From NCBI GenBank assembly GCA_021789735.1, contig JAJYJB010000005.1, positions 1 through 53,950 of the forward strand: 53,950 nucleotides of DNA, read 5' to 3'. Below the pieces are notes generated by a model. It was not told the origin of the DNA. It saw nothing but the letters and a program-made list of their open reading frames with translations, and made no database searches. Origin of the DNA: Nitrospirota bacterium (GTDB lineage: Bacteria; Nitrospirota; Thermodesulfovibrionia; Thermodesulfovibrionales; JdFR-88). Both the position numbers and the translations under genes were made by a program. Shown piece by piece: positions 1 through 8,915 of the stretch; position 1 is the stretch's first letter, and each line of letters starts with the position of its first letter.

Positions 1-519
1 GTCAGGGTGGTCCACCCTCAGGATGCCCATGTTCGCGCCCCTTCTTGCCCCACCCTGCTTTATGACGTCGGTCGCGGTGTTGTATATCTTCATGAAGGAG
101 ACCGGGCCGCTCGCCACGCCCATTGTGGAACGGACTAGGTCGGACCGCGGTCTCAGATGGGAGAAGGAAAACCCCGTGCCCCCACCGCTTTGCAGGATGC
201 CAGCGGCGTTTTTAAGGGTGCCGAAGATGCTTGCCATCGAGTCCTCCACCGGCAGGACGAAGCAGGCGGCAAGCTGGCCCATGGCCTTTCCGGCGTTCAT
301 CAGGGCCGGTGAATTTGGCAGGAACTTAAGGTTTGAGAGGAGCTCGTAAAAAAGGGCTTCCCATTGGGAGGCGTCTCCGCCGTAGGCCGCCTCGGCCTGC
401 GCTATGTGGCGGGCCACCCGCCTCATCATCTCCTCGGGCGTCTCAATGGCCTCGCCGTGCTCGTCTTTAAGCAGGTATCTGGCCCGGAGGACCTTCCTCG
501 CGTTGCGGGAGAGTTCCAA
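1..519 (-). CDS. nrdJ: Adenosylcobalamin-dependent (class II) ribonucleotide reductase, N-terminal part
   Basis: The gene runs off the left edge; only the first 173 codons are visible. Class II reductases turn ribonucleotides into deoxyribonucleotides in the cytoplasm with a B12-derived radical and need no oxygen. The visible part has the family's N-terminal helical region, then NSPALMNAG, then [12 protein letters not shown], whose cysteine is the first redox-active cysteine, and then [13 protein letters not shown]. These are typical of NrdJ. The start is a TTG at 519-517, chosen because AAAGGAG lies 8 bases upstream and homologues begin near the LSRNARKVL stretch. The neighbour downstream of its promoter side is a stress protein; no NrdA/B-like subunit is seen. 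The C-terminal active-site cysteines lie outside the window. Confidence 0.88.
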   Translation of the reverse strand, partial: MELSRNARKVLRARYLLKDEHGEAIETPEEMMRRVARHIAQAEAAYGGDASQWEALFYELLSNLKFLPNSPALMNAGKAMGQLAACFVLPVEDSMASIFGTLKNAAGILQSGGGTGFSFSHLRPRSDLVRSTMGVASGPVSFMKIYNTATDVIKQGGARRGANMGILRVDHPD

Positions 520-569
520 AGGGGGCTCCTTTCAAGGAGGAAAGCATAAAAATAAAGATTGAAAAAAAG

Positions 570-1502
570 CTATTTGCTGTTTTTTTCGCCGCAGACCCTG
601 CCGATAAGGACGGAATAGTCCGCGAGCCCAAGGACTTTTCTGGAAACGGAGCCCATCATTCCCCTTATGCCCCTGAGTCCCCTGCAGCCGACAACCACTA
701 TGTCGGCGTTCCATTCCCTGGACTCGGCGATTATCTCTTCGGCCGGGTCCCCGAGCCTGATGGTCTCGCTTATGCCGCTGAATTTCTTTTCAAGCTCCGC
801 CCTGGCCCGCCGGATCAATCCCCCGGAGACGGCATATTCGTTCTCCCTGGCGCGCTCTATTTCCTGTTTCACCAGGTCGTCCACCTCTATGATGTATCTT
901 TCCGGGATATCGGAGACGGCGGACCAACTGACGTTCAATAGCCTTACCGGCGTTTCCGCGGGCAGCGGCATCGTGGCCAGAAACCTGGCCGCGGCAACGG
1001 AGAAATCCGACCCGTCCGTGGCCAGAAGGACGCTCATTAACGGTTTTTGTTTTTTGCCGGTTTCCCCGGCGCCCTCATCGCGCATGTTTTTCACGATCAG
1101 CACCGGTTTTGTCGACTGTATCGCGGCGCTCCTTGTAACGCTGCCAAGCAGGAAAGACGAGACACCCTTGAGCCCCCTGGCCCCCATTACGATCAGGTCC
1201 ACGTCAGACCCCGCGGCTTCCTCAAGGATGGCCTTGTCCGCAAACCCTTCCCTGGTGGCGGTCTTTATCCTGGCCGGGACCGGCCTCAGTATATTGATGG
1301 CGGAATCTATTATCTTCCCCGCAATCTCCCGCCTGAGGTATGAAAGGTTCTTGTAGAAAGATTCCCTGTCTTCCTGGAACGGTATCCAGCTTATGGCGTG
1401 AAAGACGATTATTTCATCGTCGGGCTTGAGCTCGAACCTGGTGATCAGGCGGGCGGCCTTTTCCGATTGCTCCGACCCGTCAGTGGCAAGAAGTATTTTC
1501 AT
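570..1502 (-). CDS. Tandem-domain universal stress protein (UspA family)
   Basis: The 310 residues are two UspA domains in a row (about 1-140 and 155-305). Each ends in the ATP-binding signature G-x2-G-x9-G-S/T: GARGLKGVSSFLLGS in the first and GCRGLRGIRGMMGS in the second. Both domains begin with the LLATDGS strand and its conserved aspartate. Tandem Usp proteins are cytoplasmic nucleotide-binding proteins tied to survival in stress and energy limitation; the exact ligand and partner cannot be read from sequence. The start ATG follows a G-rich AGGGGGCG stretch. It is a single-gene unit between nrdJ and the LPS core genes. Confidence 0.9.
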   Translation of the reverse strand: MKILLATDGSEQSEKAARLITRFELKPDDEIIVFHAISWIPFQEDRESFYKNLSYLRREIAGKIIDSAINILRPVPARIKTATREGFADKAILEEAAGSDVDLIVMGARGLKGVSSFLLGSVTRSAAIQSTKPVLIVKNMRDEGAGETGKKQKPLMSVLLATDGSDFSVAAARFLATMPLPAETPVRLLNVSWSAVSDIPERYIIEVDDLVKQEIERARENEYAVSGGLIRRARAELEKKFSGISETIRLGDPAEEIIAESREWNADIVVVGCRGLRGIRGMMGSVSRKVLGLADYSVLIGRVCGEKNSK

Positions 1503-1614
1503 CCGCGCCCCCTGCGCTTATGAAAAAAACTTAAAAGTTTATAAAAAGAGGCGGTTTTAAAAACTCTCAAGATATCCTATCACATTTTACCCTGCCCTTC
1601 CTCTCATTTTATTC

Positions 1615-2637
1615 TCACCTGTCGAGGACCTTGCTTCTTATTTCCCCCTCCACCATATCCACGGTCACGGCTTCCATGCAGGCCATGTCCCCGCACTCCC
1701 GGTTTCTGCACGGAGAGCATTTTACCTGTCCTTTTATGACCACCCTGGTCCCATTTCCGTACGGGCCGGTAAGCCCTGGGTCAGTCGGTCCGAACACGGC
1801 AAATACCGGCACCCCCAGGGCGGCGGCGATGTGCATCGGACCGGAGTCGTTGGTCACCAAAAACCTTGCCCGCCTTATTATCTCCACAAGTCCTTTAAGG
1901 GAGCTTTTGCCCGCGTAAGGGAACGCAGCCCCTCTTGAAATCGAGGCTATCTCATCCGCCAGACCCGCGTCCTGCCCCGCCCCTATGGTCACCATGTGAA
2001 GAGGGGAAAGCCTTCTGGCCAGCTCCCCCCATTTGGGCGCAGGCCATCTTTTCGAGGGCCACCTTGCCCCCGGGGCGATGACCGCATATTCAGCAAACTC
2101 AAAGGGAAGCACAAAATCCCTGTCCTCGGGCAGGGGAAACTCCAGCGCCGGCCGGATGCCCGAGGACCTGGCCATCTCCAGGTATCTTTCCACCGCGTGC
2201 ATCTTACCCTGCAAGCTCACCTTGTGCGTATAAAAAAAGGGCGCGCCTTCCCTGGCCCCGCTGAACCCCACAACCGGCTTTGCCCCGGCCATGCGGGAGA
2301 TGACGGCGCTCCTCAGGAGCCCCTGGAGGTCGAAAACAGCATCGAATTTCTCTTTCCTCAGCCCCCTGGACAGCTCCCTGAACTGACCGATTGTCTGAAA
2401 GAGCATAGAGGGCCTTTTCCACTCGTCCTTGTTTATCTTCCAGAGGCGGTCTATCAGCGGATGCCCTTCCAGCAGCGGCGCAAGGCCCTCGGCTATCACC
2501 CAGTGGACCCTGGCCTGCGGCATCTGCCGCTTGACCGAATAAAGGAAAGGAAGGGAATGTATCACGTCCCCAAGAGAGCTGGGCTTTACTATAAGGACCT
2601 TGTCTTTTATGCTCTTCTGTAAAGGCCGCTCAGCCAT
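1615..2637 (-). CDS. waaC: LPS heptosyltransferase I (glycosyltransferase family 9)
   Basis: 340 residues with a GT-B fold. The N-terminal VLIVKPSSLGDVIHSLP is the family 9 acceptor-side motif, and FLVTNDSGPMHIAAALG plus VFGPTDPGLTGPYG near residues 265-300 is the ADP-heptose binding side. The close match of the SSLGDVIHSLP opening to WaaC suggests it adds the first heptose to Kdo on the inner core, at the inner membrane's cytoplasmic face. The C-terminal cysteines in CSPCRNRECGDMACM are common in this branch and resemble those of the WaaF-like neighbour. It overlaps the end of the upstream unknown gene by 31 bases, so the three genes from 4864 down to 1615 form one operon. Confidence 0.87.
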   Translation of the reverse strand: MAERPLQKSIKDKVLIVKPSSLGDVIHSLPFLYSVKRQMPQARVHWVIAEGLAPLLEGHPLIDRLWKINKDEWKRPSMLFQTIGQFRELSRGLRKEKFDAVFDLQGLLRSAVISRMAGAKPVVGFSGAREGAPFFYTHKVSLQGKMHAVERYLEMARSSGIRPALEFPLPEDRDFVLPFEFAEYAVIAPGARWPSKRWPAPKWGELARRLSPLHMVTIGAGQDAGLADEIASISRGAAFPYAGKSSLKGLVEIIRRARFLVTNDSGPMHIAAALGVPVFAVFGPTDPGLTGPYGNGTRVVIKGQVKCSPCRNRECGDMACMEAVTVDMVEGEIRSKVLDR

Positions 2638-3296
2638 ATGACATTAAAGATGTATCCCTCGTCCTTCAGGAAATCGCGCAACCCGCCGCCGGGCTTCTTG
2701 TTCTTCCTGTAGCGCTCGAACGGGATGCTTACGGACTCAAGGACCACTTTTTTAACAGCTCCGCCGAAAGGATAAAGGCACGCGCCCATGACGCAGCGCC
2801 CCTCCAGGTCTATCACCCTGGTGGCAAGCAGGTCCCCGGCCTTCATCCCGCTGGCCGGCACGCTCACCGGCAGGGTCCCGCCCAGCAGCACATCCTCAAG
2901 CTCCGCCTGCCCCCCGGAGGATGGGGCTATCTTTTTCACCTCATAGAGACTGATAAAAGAATCTTTGAGCGCCTTCATGGCGGCAACTTTCCCCGCGTTT
3001 TCCTTCTGTCCGGTGTCCTCAAGATAGAGGTCCGTCATGAAGCCCGCATTGGGGTCCGTGTAGTCGCATATGAACCAGTCCTCGAAATTCACAAACCCAA
3101 GCTCAAGCGGAAGGCCGCTCAAAAACTCCTCGGGGTATTCCTCCTCCCAAAAAAAATCATAGGCCGCGTCTATGATGTCCGGGTGCTTTGCCCTCATATG
3201 CGAGATGACCTCGCCGTAGAGGCCTGCCCTGGTCTGCTGCGCGTCCCTTGTTTTTGAGTTTTTTCCCCCGTCTTTCTCCTTTGCGTCTTCGTTCAT
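2607..3296 (-). CDS. Unrecognised 229-residue protein in the LPS core operon
   Basis: I do not recognise this family. The first about 25 residues are highly charged and likely disordered. A compact, acidic and aromatic-rich region follows (DFFWEEEYPEEFL, then a W-F-I-C-D-Y patch near residue 75). The second half has a strand-rich stretch containing the cysteines CVMGACLYPFGG. There is no signal peptide or membrane segment. GGAG sits 8 bases before its ATG, which overlaps the upstream waaF-gmhB stop by 4 bases (ATGA), and its 3' end overlaps waaC. This tight coupling makes a role linked to LPS core assembly possible, but that is inference from position only. Confidence 0.7.
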   Translation of the reverse strand: MNEDAKEKDGGKNSKTRDAQQTRAGLYGEVISHMRAKHPDIIDAAYDFFWEEEYPEEFLSGLPLELGFVNFEDWFICDYTDPNAGFMTDLYLEDTGQKENAGKVAAMKALKDSFISLYEVKKIAPSSGGQAELEDVLLGGTLPVSVPASGMKAGDLLATRVIDLEGRCVMGACLYPFGGAVKKVVLESVSIPFERYRKNKKPGGGLRDFLKDEGYIFNVIWLSGLYRRA

Positions 3297-4864
3297 CTGG
3301 CTTTCTCCGATTCCAAAATGTAATTTACGGCGCCTTTCAGCGAGCAGGCCAGATAATCCGGGGCTGCGGAGGGCCCTTCGGTCCCGGCCTTTATCAGTAT
3401 GGCCTTTGCGCCCGCGGCCCTGGCGGCAAGCACGTCGGCGGCGCTGTCTCCTATCATATACGAATTCCTGAGGTCGATGCCCAGCTCCTTTCTTGCATTA
3501 AGGAGCATCCCCGGTGACGGTTTTCTGCATGGGCAGAGGTCGTCCGGATGATGGGGACAGTAATAAAAGGCGTCAAAACCGTATTTTTGCATGAAGTGGC
3601 CGCCCACTTCCCTGACGAACTCCTCCTTTACAAGCCCCCTGGCTATGCCCGACTGGTTGGTCGCGCCAATCAGCATGAAGCCCGCTTTTTTCAGCCCCGG
3701 CAGGTATCTTAATCCGTCCTCAAAGGGCTCGAAATCCTCCCAGCGGGACATGTAATGGGCGTTCCGGCAGAGGGTCCCGTCCCTGTCAAAGAAAACTGCC
3801 CGCTTCGAGGGTAAAACAGACCTGACCGCGCTGAACACTTCGGAAGCCGTTATGCCGTCCATGCATGGTATCGGCCGGGCCGCCGGACCGGACCCTGCCC
3901 GGCCCGCAGCCGCGCACTCCCGCTTGAAGCAGGGGGAGCAGGGCATGTCTTTTTTGATCACCGCACTGCCGGCCGGAGGGCCGGTGAGGGCAGGCGCAGT
4001 CGAGCCGAAAAGCGCCACCAGCGGTGCGCCGACCGCATACCCCACATGCATGGTGCCCGAATCGTTTGAAACCAGCGCGTCGCACTCGGAGATGAAGGCC
4101 GCAAGCTCCCGGAGCGTGGTCCTGCCCGCAAGCGAAACAGCCCCCTCTATCCCGCGGACCATCTCCTCCGCCGCGCCCCTTTCCTTTTCCGAGCCAAAGA
4201 CAAGTACGCTCCCGCCAAGCTCACCTGTGGCCATGAGCGCCAGTTCGCGGAATTTTGAATGCGGCCATCTCTTTGAAGGGCCGAAGGCCGCGCCCGGGTT
4301 GAGCCCGATAACCGGCCTTTCAAGCCCGCTCATGGAAGCCCTGGCCTTCAGCCTTTCCTCAAGCTCCAGGTATATCCAGGGAGCGGAAATATCTTTGTTT
4401 TTATTTTCCTCCCCTTTTATGATCCCGGCTTTTTCCAGCAGGTTGATGTAATACCGCGAGTGGTGCATAAGCCTGTCCTCGCCCCGGAACGGGACGGGCT
4501 TGGTAAGCAAAAATCCCCTGCCGTCCCTCCCGTAGCCGATGCGTTCCGGGATGCCGGCCAGGGCCGCCAGGAGCGCGGCTTCAAAGGCGTTTTGAAGCAG
4601 CACGGCGGTTTGGAAATCCCTGCGCCTAAGGGCAAGGGCAAGCGCAAGCTTGCCGTTTATCCCCTGCCACTTCCCGTCATAAAGCATCAATTCGTCTATG
4701 TTCGGGTCTTTTTCGAAAAGGCCCGCCACCCATGGCTTCACCAGGAGGGTCATCCTTCGGCCGGGCATGGCCGCCCTTAACGCCCTTATCGCGGGCATCG
4801 TCATGACCGCGTCGCCCACCCAGTTCACTCCCCTTACCAGTACATCCCCGGTTGAAAAGTCCAT
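3293..4864 (-). CDS. waaF-gmhB: Fusion of LPS heptosyltransferase II and heptose-1,7-bisphosphate 7-phosphatase
   Basis: 523 residues. Residues about 1-345 are a family 9 heptosyltransferase of the WaaF type: VRGVNWVGDAVMTMPAIRAL at the start and ALVSNDSGTMHVGYAVG later. Residues about 352-520 are a HAD-IIIA phosphatase of the GmhB type: FFDRDGTLC with the nucleophile aspartate, ATNQSGIARG, the zinc loop YCPHHPDDLCPCRKP (Cys, His, Cys, Cys in the GmhB pattern) and MIGDSAADVLAA. One polypeptide would thus make heptose 1-phosphate, precursor of ADP-heptose, and transfer the second heptose. The start ATG has no Shine-Dalgarno; a TTGTCC-18-TAGACT promoter ends 6 bases before it, so the message may be leaderless. 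It is first gene of the operon. Confidence 0.88.
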   Translation of the reverse strand: MDFSTGDVLVRGVNWVGDAVMTMPAIRALRAAMPGRRMTLLVKPWVAGLFEKDPNIDELMLYDGKWQGINGKLALALALRRRDFQTAVLLQNAFEAALLAALAGIPERIGYGRDGRGFLLTKPVPFRGEDRLMHHSRYYINLLEKAGIIKGEENKNKDISAPWIYLELEERLKARASMSGLERPVIGLNPGAAFGPSKRWPHSKFRELALMATGELGGSVLVFGSEKERGAAEEMVRGIEGAVSLAGRTTLRELAAFISECDALVSNDSGTMHVGYAVGAPLVALFGSTAPALTGPPAGSAVIKKDMPCSPCFKRECAAAGRAGSGPAARPIPCMDGITASEVFSAVRSVLPSKRAVFFDRDGTLCRNAHYMSRWEDFEPFEDGLRYLPGLKKAGFMLIGATNQSGIARGLVKEEFVREVGGHFMQKYGFDAFYYCPHHPDDLCPCRKPSPGMLLNARKELGIDLRNSYMIGDSAADVLAARAAGAKAILIKAGTEGPSAAPDYLACSLKGAVNYILESEKAR

Positions 4865-4870
4865 TCAGTT

Positions 4871-4900
4871 AGTCTAACAATATGAAGGAATAAGGGACAA
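4871..4900 (-). promoter_or_regulatory. Promoter of the LPS core operon
   Basis: On the minus strand TTGTCC (4900-4895), an 18-base spacer and TAGACT (4876-4871) form a sigma-70-like promoter. Only 6 bases separate the -10 box from the ATG at 4864, so transcription should start at or next to the start codon. The rest of the gap (4901-5076) shows no gene. Confidence 0.55.
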
Positions 4901-5076
4901 GTTTGGACGCTCCCTCAACCTCAGCTTGGCCCCTTCTCCCGGCGGGACCCCGGGGCAAAGGAGAGCATAAAGCATATTTTAAAAGGGCCAATGGGGCGCA
5001 ACCCTCAACGGCAAGCCGGAAATGCACAGGCGGGGGCGGCTGGCATGAGGCGAATGCAGTCCGCCCCCACGCGGTC

Positions 5077-5412
5077 CTAGTCCACCGCCACAACAACCGC
5101 CATGACCACAAGCCTCTGTCCCTTTGAGGCCTTGAAGCCGTGCTCCACCATCGGCTCGCACAGTATGGCGCTTTTCTCGCCCGCCTCTATCTGCTCCTGC
5201 CCGACGGTAAAAGTCCCGCTCCCCTCGACCACATACATGACGAGCCTCATTGGCGCCTTGTGCGGGGCAAGCTCCTGCCCGGGCTCAAGGCACATAAGGG
5301 CCATTCTCATCTCCGGGGTCTCGGCAAGCATCTCCCTGGATATCCTGTCCGGGTAAAAATGCATGAGCCCTTTAAGGTCAAGCACCCGGAACGCCGTCTT
5401 TTCCTGCTTCAT
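5077..5412 (-). CDS. Small single-domain cupin protein
   Basis: 111 residues, almost all one cupin barrel: PGQELAPHKAPMRLVMYVVEGSGTF is motif 1 and EKSAILCEPMVEHGF motif 2. Motif 1 has APHK instead of the usual H-x-H, so one metal ligand may be missing; the histidine in VEHGF is kept. Such proteins bind metals or small ligands; no substrate can be named. The start ATG at 5412 has AAGGAGG 8 bases upstream, which is better than the in-frame TTG 27 bases earlier. It is monocistronic and divergent from the MFS gene. Confidence 0.8.
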   Translation of the reverse strand: MKQEKTAFRVLDLKGLMHFYPDRISREMLAETPEMRMALMCLEPGQELAPHKAPMRLVMYVVEGSGTFTVGQEQIEAGEKSAILCEPMVEHGFKASKGQRLVVMAVVVAVD

Positions 5413-5651
5413 GGCATCCGCCTCCTTCCTTTTAATCAATTTATATCAGCCAGGAGGCCGCCCCGCAATGAGAAAAATCATAAGTTTTTGTTTTTTGGCA
5501 GCGTTGACAATCCGCCGATATTAAGGCAGTCTTCTAAGGGAGGATAAACGGGGCGGAAAACACTGGGGAGACAGAAAAAACGGAAACGAAAGCAAAAACG
5601 AAAAAACCTGGCAATCCCGCGAAGGCCGCCGCGTACAGGCTGATCGTCCTT

Positions 5652-6800
5652 ATGGGGACTGTGAGTCTCTTTGGCGACATCACATACGAAGGGGCCAGGA
5701 GCATAACGGGCCCCTATCTTGCCGTGCTTGGCGCGGGGGCGGCCGTTGTGGGTGTGGTCTCCGGCCTTGGGGATTTCCTGGGCTACGCCCTCCGCCTGGC
5801 CTCCGGATACATAGCTGACCGCACCAGGGCATACTGGGTCCTTACGTTTACGGGCTACGGGTTCATGCTCGCCATCCCTGCCCTGGCCTTCACGGGCAAC
5901 TGGAAGATGGCCGCCTTGCTTATAGTGCTTGAACGGGTGGGCAAGGGCATAAGGACGCCCGCGAGAGACACCATTTTGTCCCATGCGGCAAAGGAAGTGG
6001 GACGGGGATGGGGTTTTGGGCTGCATGAGCTCATGGACCAGGTGGGGGCGGTAATGGGCCCGGTCATCTTCACCGTTGTCTTCCTTTTCAAGGGCAACTA
6101 TGGCGAGGGTTTCAAGATACTTCTGATACCGGCGGTTTTATCCCTGCTCATGCTGGCAAGGGCGGCGGCAAAGATGCCCAACCCCCGGGACCTGGAGGTC
6201 AGCGAAAAATACAAAGGGCTCCCCGGAGAGCAGGAAATGCGCGCCCTGCCGCGGCTTTTCTGGTTTTATGCCCTGTTCACGTTCTTCAGCGTTGCGGGGA
6301 TGGTCCATTTCCAGCTGATAGCGTTCCACGTCAAGGCCGGAGGCCTTGCCCCGGACGCGCTGATACCCGTGCTCTACATAATAGACATGGCGGTTGCGGG
6401 CGGGGTGGCGCTCATAATGGGAGGGCTGTATGACAAGACGGGACTCAAGTTTCTCCTGATAGCGCCGCTCGTATGCCTGCCGGTCGCCTGGCTTTCCTTT
6501 ACCGGGGGCTATGCGATGGCGGTCCTGGGGGTGGCCTTTCTGGGGGTTGTAGTGGGCGCCCAGGAAACAGTCATGCGGGCAGCCATAGCCGACCTTACCC
6601 CGGTTGCCAAGAGAGGATTTGCCTATGGCATTTTCAACCTGATCTATGGGTTTGCATACCTGGTCGGGGGCGTTACCATGGGGTTTCTGTATGACAAGGT
6701 CTCGATTACCGGGTTGATGGCGTTTTCGGTCCTCATGGAAGTGATCGCCATCTGCACCTTCCTGCTGACCGGTTTTTACCGTCTGAAGGCGCACCGCTAG
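5652..6800 (+). CDS. MFS transporter
   Basis: About 11-12 membrane helices in 382 residues; the first visible motif is MGTVSLFGDITYEGARSITGPYL, followed by the loop RTPARDTILSHA typical of the major facilitator superfamily. It is an inner-membrane secondary transporter; the substrate is unknown. The start is uncertain. ATG 5652 has no ribosome-binding site and begins inside what should be helix 1. The frame stays open back to a stop at 5535 and a good AAGGGAGG lies at 5536-5543, but no ATG, GTG or TTG occurs between. A noncanonical start (ATA 5544 or ACG about 5580) giving a lysine-rich N-terminus is possible. Confidence 0.82.
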   Translation: MGTVSLFGDITYEGARSITGPYLAVLGAGAAVVGVVSGLGDFLGYALRLASGYIADRTRAYWVLTFTGYGFMLAIPALAFTGNWKMAALLIVLERVGKGIRTPARDTILSHAAKEVGRGWGFGLHELMDQVGAVMGPVIFTVVFLFKGNYGEGFKILLIPAVLSLLMLARAAAKMPNPRDLEVSEKYKGLPGEQEMRALPRLFWFYALFTFFSVAGMVHFQLIAFHVKAGGLAPDALIPVLYIIDMAVAGGVALIMGGLYDKTGLKFLLIAPLVCLPVAWLSFTGGYAMAVLGVAFLGVVVGAQETVMRAAIADLTPVAKRGFAYGIFNLIYGFAYLVGGVTMGFLYDKVSITGLMAFSVLMEVIAICTFLLTGFYRLKAHR

Positions 6801-6890
6801 AGTCCATGTTTTTTTAATGGGGCACGCTTGATCAAAGACCCCAAAAGAAACTTTTGACGCTTCGGGGTTTTTTGTGCGGGGGGCGAAAAA

Positions 6891-6924
6891 TTCAAAGGGG
6901 CCGGGAATTCCCGGCCCCTTTGAA
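6891..6924 (-). terminator. Perfect-palindrome terminator, probably bidirectional
   Basis: A 34-base perfect palindrome with a 15-bp stem centred on AATT. On the minus strand it is followed by TTTTTCG, so it ends the small exported-protein gene. On the plus strand an A-rich stretch follows. A weaker hairpin-like stretch (CCCC...GGGGTTTTTT, 6840-6872) precedes it and may end the MFS gene. Confidence 0.75.
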
Positions 6925-6945
6925 AAAAGATATCCCTTTAAAGGG

Positions 6946-7230
6946 CTAGCAGCCCTCTATCATCCTTCTCTGGGGGGCCGGCTTTACGCCTGTAACCACG
7001 CCGTTATCAACGGTCACCGCGGCCTTTCCCGTCTTCAGGCTCTTCAGGTTTACGGATTTGCCTACCTTCAGCACCTTGTCTTTGCCTCCGGCCGGGCAGA
7101 ACGTGATGGTCCCGGTCTTCTGGTTCACCACTTTAATGGTGCCCTGCAGCGTGGAAACCGCGGCAAATGCCATGGACATGAGAGACAAAACAAAAACCAG
7201 TGTTGCGATAATTACGACCGCTTTTTTCAT
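6946..7230 (-). CDS. Small exported protein of unknown function
   Basis: 94 residues. The N-terminus is a signal peptide: two lysines, a hydrophobic core (VVIIATLVFVLSLM) and an AFA-A cleavage site near residue 23. The mature about 70 residues are strand-rich and basic (TLQGTIKVVNQKTGTITF, then repeated VKVGKSVNLKSLK-like turns), the pattern of a small beta-barrel binding domain. There are only two cysteines, one in ITFCPAGG and one at the last position. AGGAGGAGG lies just before the ATG. It stands alone between a strong terminator and glnA. I do not recognise a family. Confidence 0.75.
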   Translation of the reverse strand: MKKAVVIIATLVFVLSLMSMAFAAVSTLQGTIKVVNQKTGTITFCPAGGKDKVLKVGKSVNLKSLKTGKAAVTVDNGVVTGVKPAPQRRMIEGC

Positions 7231-7365
7231 CTCATCCTCCTCCTAAATTGAGTTTGATTAAAAAACCCGCCCCGTATGTGTCCTCTGTCCCGCAAGCGGC
7301 GATTTTTGACTACTAATGTACCACAACCGGAAAATTTTTTAAACTCGGACATGGCGGCAGGCAAT

Positions 7366-7399
7366 TCAAAAAAAAAGGGGGCCGCGGAACGGCCCCCTT
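7366..7399 (-). terminator. glnA terminator
   Basis: On the minus strand the stem AGGGGGCCG / CGGCCCCCT with a short loop is followed by an unbroken run of nine or more T. It lies about 30 bases after the glnA stop. Confidence 0.85.
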
Positions 7400-7429
7400 C
7401 CATAAAGACCTGCAAAAAAGACTAAAAGA

Positions 7430-8842
7430 CTAGATGTCGTAGTAGAGGAAGAACTCGTAAGGATGCGGGCGGAGCCTGAGGGCGTCCACCTCGTTTTTCC
7501 TCTTGTAGGCCATCCACGTCTCAAGCGCGTCTTCCGTGAACACGCCGCCTTTGAGGAGGAACTTGTGGTCTTTCTCCAGGTTGTCAAGGGCCTTGTCAAG
7601 CGCGCCTGGCATCTGGGGCACCTTTGCAAGCTCCGCTTTCGAAAGCTCGAAGATGTCCTTGTCAAGCGAGGCGCCCGGCTCTATCTTGTTCTCTATGCCG
7701 TCAAGCCCTGCCATGAGCATGGCCGAGAAAGCCAGATACGGGTTGCAGGAGGGGTCCGGGAACCTTACCTCTATCCTCTTTGCCTTGGGGTTTTCCGAAT
7801 ACATCGGTATCCTGACCGCGGCAGACCTGTTCCTTGCGGAGTAGGCCAGGTTGACCGGGGCCTCGTATCCCGGCACGAGCCTCTTGTAGGAGTTCGTGGT
7901 CGGGTTGGTGAGTGCCGCCAGGGCCGGGGCATGCTTCAGAATGCCGCCGATGTAGTGGATCGCCATCTTGCTCAGGCCCGCGTATTCCTTGCCCGCAAAG
8001 AGGGGCTTGCCGCCTTTCCAGAGGCTCTGGTGGACGTGCATGCCGGAGCCGTTGTCCCCGAATATGGGTTTGGGCATGAAAGTGGCGGTCTTCCCGTTGC
8101 GGACCGCGACGTTCTTTATTATGTACTTGAAGAGCATGAGGTTGTCGGCCATGTTCACCAGGGGAGAGAAACGCATGTCTATCTCGCCCTGCCCCGCGGT
8201 CGCGACCTCGTGGTGCTGGGCCTCGATCTGCAGGCCGCACTGCTGCATCACGGAGACCATCTCCGCCCTCAGGTCTTCCTGGCTGTCAGTCGGCGGGACC
8301 GGGAAATATCCCTCCTTGAACCTGGGCTTGTATCCCAGGTTGGGGCATTCTTCCCTTCCGGAATTCCAAATGCCCTCGATGGAGTCTATGAAATAATAGC
8401 CGCTGTTGGCGGTCTGGTCGAAACGGATGTCATCGAAGATGAAGAACTCGGCTTCCGGACCGAAATAGGCGGTGTCCGCGAGGCCGGTAGACTTCAGGTA
8501 CTGCTCCGCTTTCCTGGCCACGTACCTGGGGTCTCTCGTGTAGGGCTCCTTCGTCACGGGGTCTATTATGTTGCAGACCATGCTCAGCGTGGGATATTTC
8601 CTGAACGGGTCCATAATGGCCGTATTGGGGTCCGGAACGATGAGCATGTCGGAGGCGTGTATCGCCTGCCAGCCCCTTATCGAAGAGCCGTCAAACCCGA
8701 GGCCCTCGGTGAAGGTCTTTTCATCGATCTCGCTGAACGGCACGGAAAAATGCTGCCAGATACCGGGGAAATCGATGAACTTGAGGTCAACCAGCATGAC
8801 CTTGTTCTTTTTCGCAAACTCCAAGACTTCCTTTGACGTCAT
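7430..8842 (-). CDS. glnA: Glutamine synthetase type I
   Basis: 470 residues, the size of the bacterial dodecameric enzyme that makes glutamine from glutamate, ammonia and ATP. Motifs seen: [10 protein letters not shown] near 49-58, FGPEAEFF with metal-binding glutamates near 127-134, the ATP loop [14 protein letters not shown] near 258-271 and NRSAAVRIP near 338-346. The region around residue 398 aligns with the adenylylation loop (usually N-L-Y-D-L), but here it reads DKDIFELS. Phenylalanine (codon at 7651-7649) replaces the tyrosine that GlnE modifies, so covalent control is probably absent. Control may instead be transcriptional: a strong promoter with an overlapping palindrome lies upstream. 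Confidence 0.95.
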   Translation of the reverse strand: MTSKEVLEFAKKNKVMLVDLKFIDFPGIWQHFSVPFSEIDEKTFTEGLGFDGSSIRGWQAIHASDMLIVPDPNTAIMDPFRKYPTLSMVCNIIDPVTKEPYTRDPRYVARKAEQYLKSTGLADTAYFGPEAEFFIFDDIRFDQTANSGYYFIDSIEGIWNSGREECPNLGYKPRFKEGYFPVPPTDSQEDLRAEMVSVMQQCGLQIEAQHHEVATAGQGEIDMRFSPLVNMADNLMLFKYIIKNVAVRNGKTATFMPKPIFGDNGSGMHVHQSLWKGGKPLFAGKEYAGLSKMAIHYIGGILKHAPALAALTNPTTNSYKRLVPGYEAPVNLAYSARNRSAAVRIPMYSENPKAKRIEVRFPDPSCNPYLAFSAMLMAGLDGIENKIEPGASLDKDIFELSKAELAKVPQMPGALDKALDNLEKDHKFLLKGGVFTEDALETWMAYKRKNEVDALRLRPHPYEFFLYYDI

Positions 8843-8915
8843 GTTTTTTCCTTTCTCCAGATTGTTTTTTTTAAATGTCAGGCGGTAAAAGTGCCCGTTT
8901 TCAATGCTTTTGTTA

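Noticed and set aside
7463..8836. 457-codon open frame on the plus strand opposite glnA
   Set aside because: It is the mirror of glnA's high-GC third codon positions. It has no ribosome-binding site or recognisable motif, and glnA is unmistakable.
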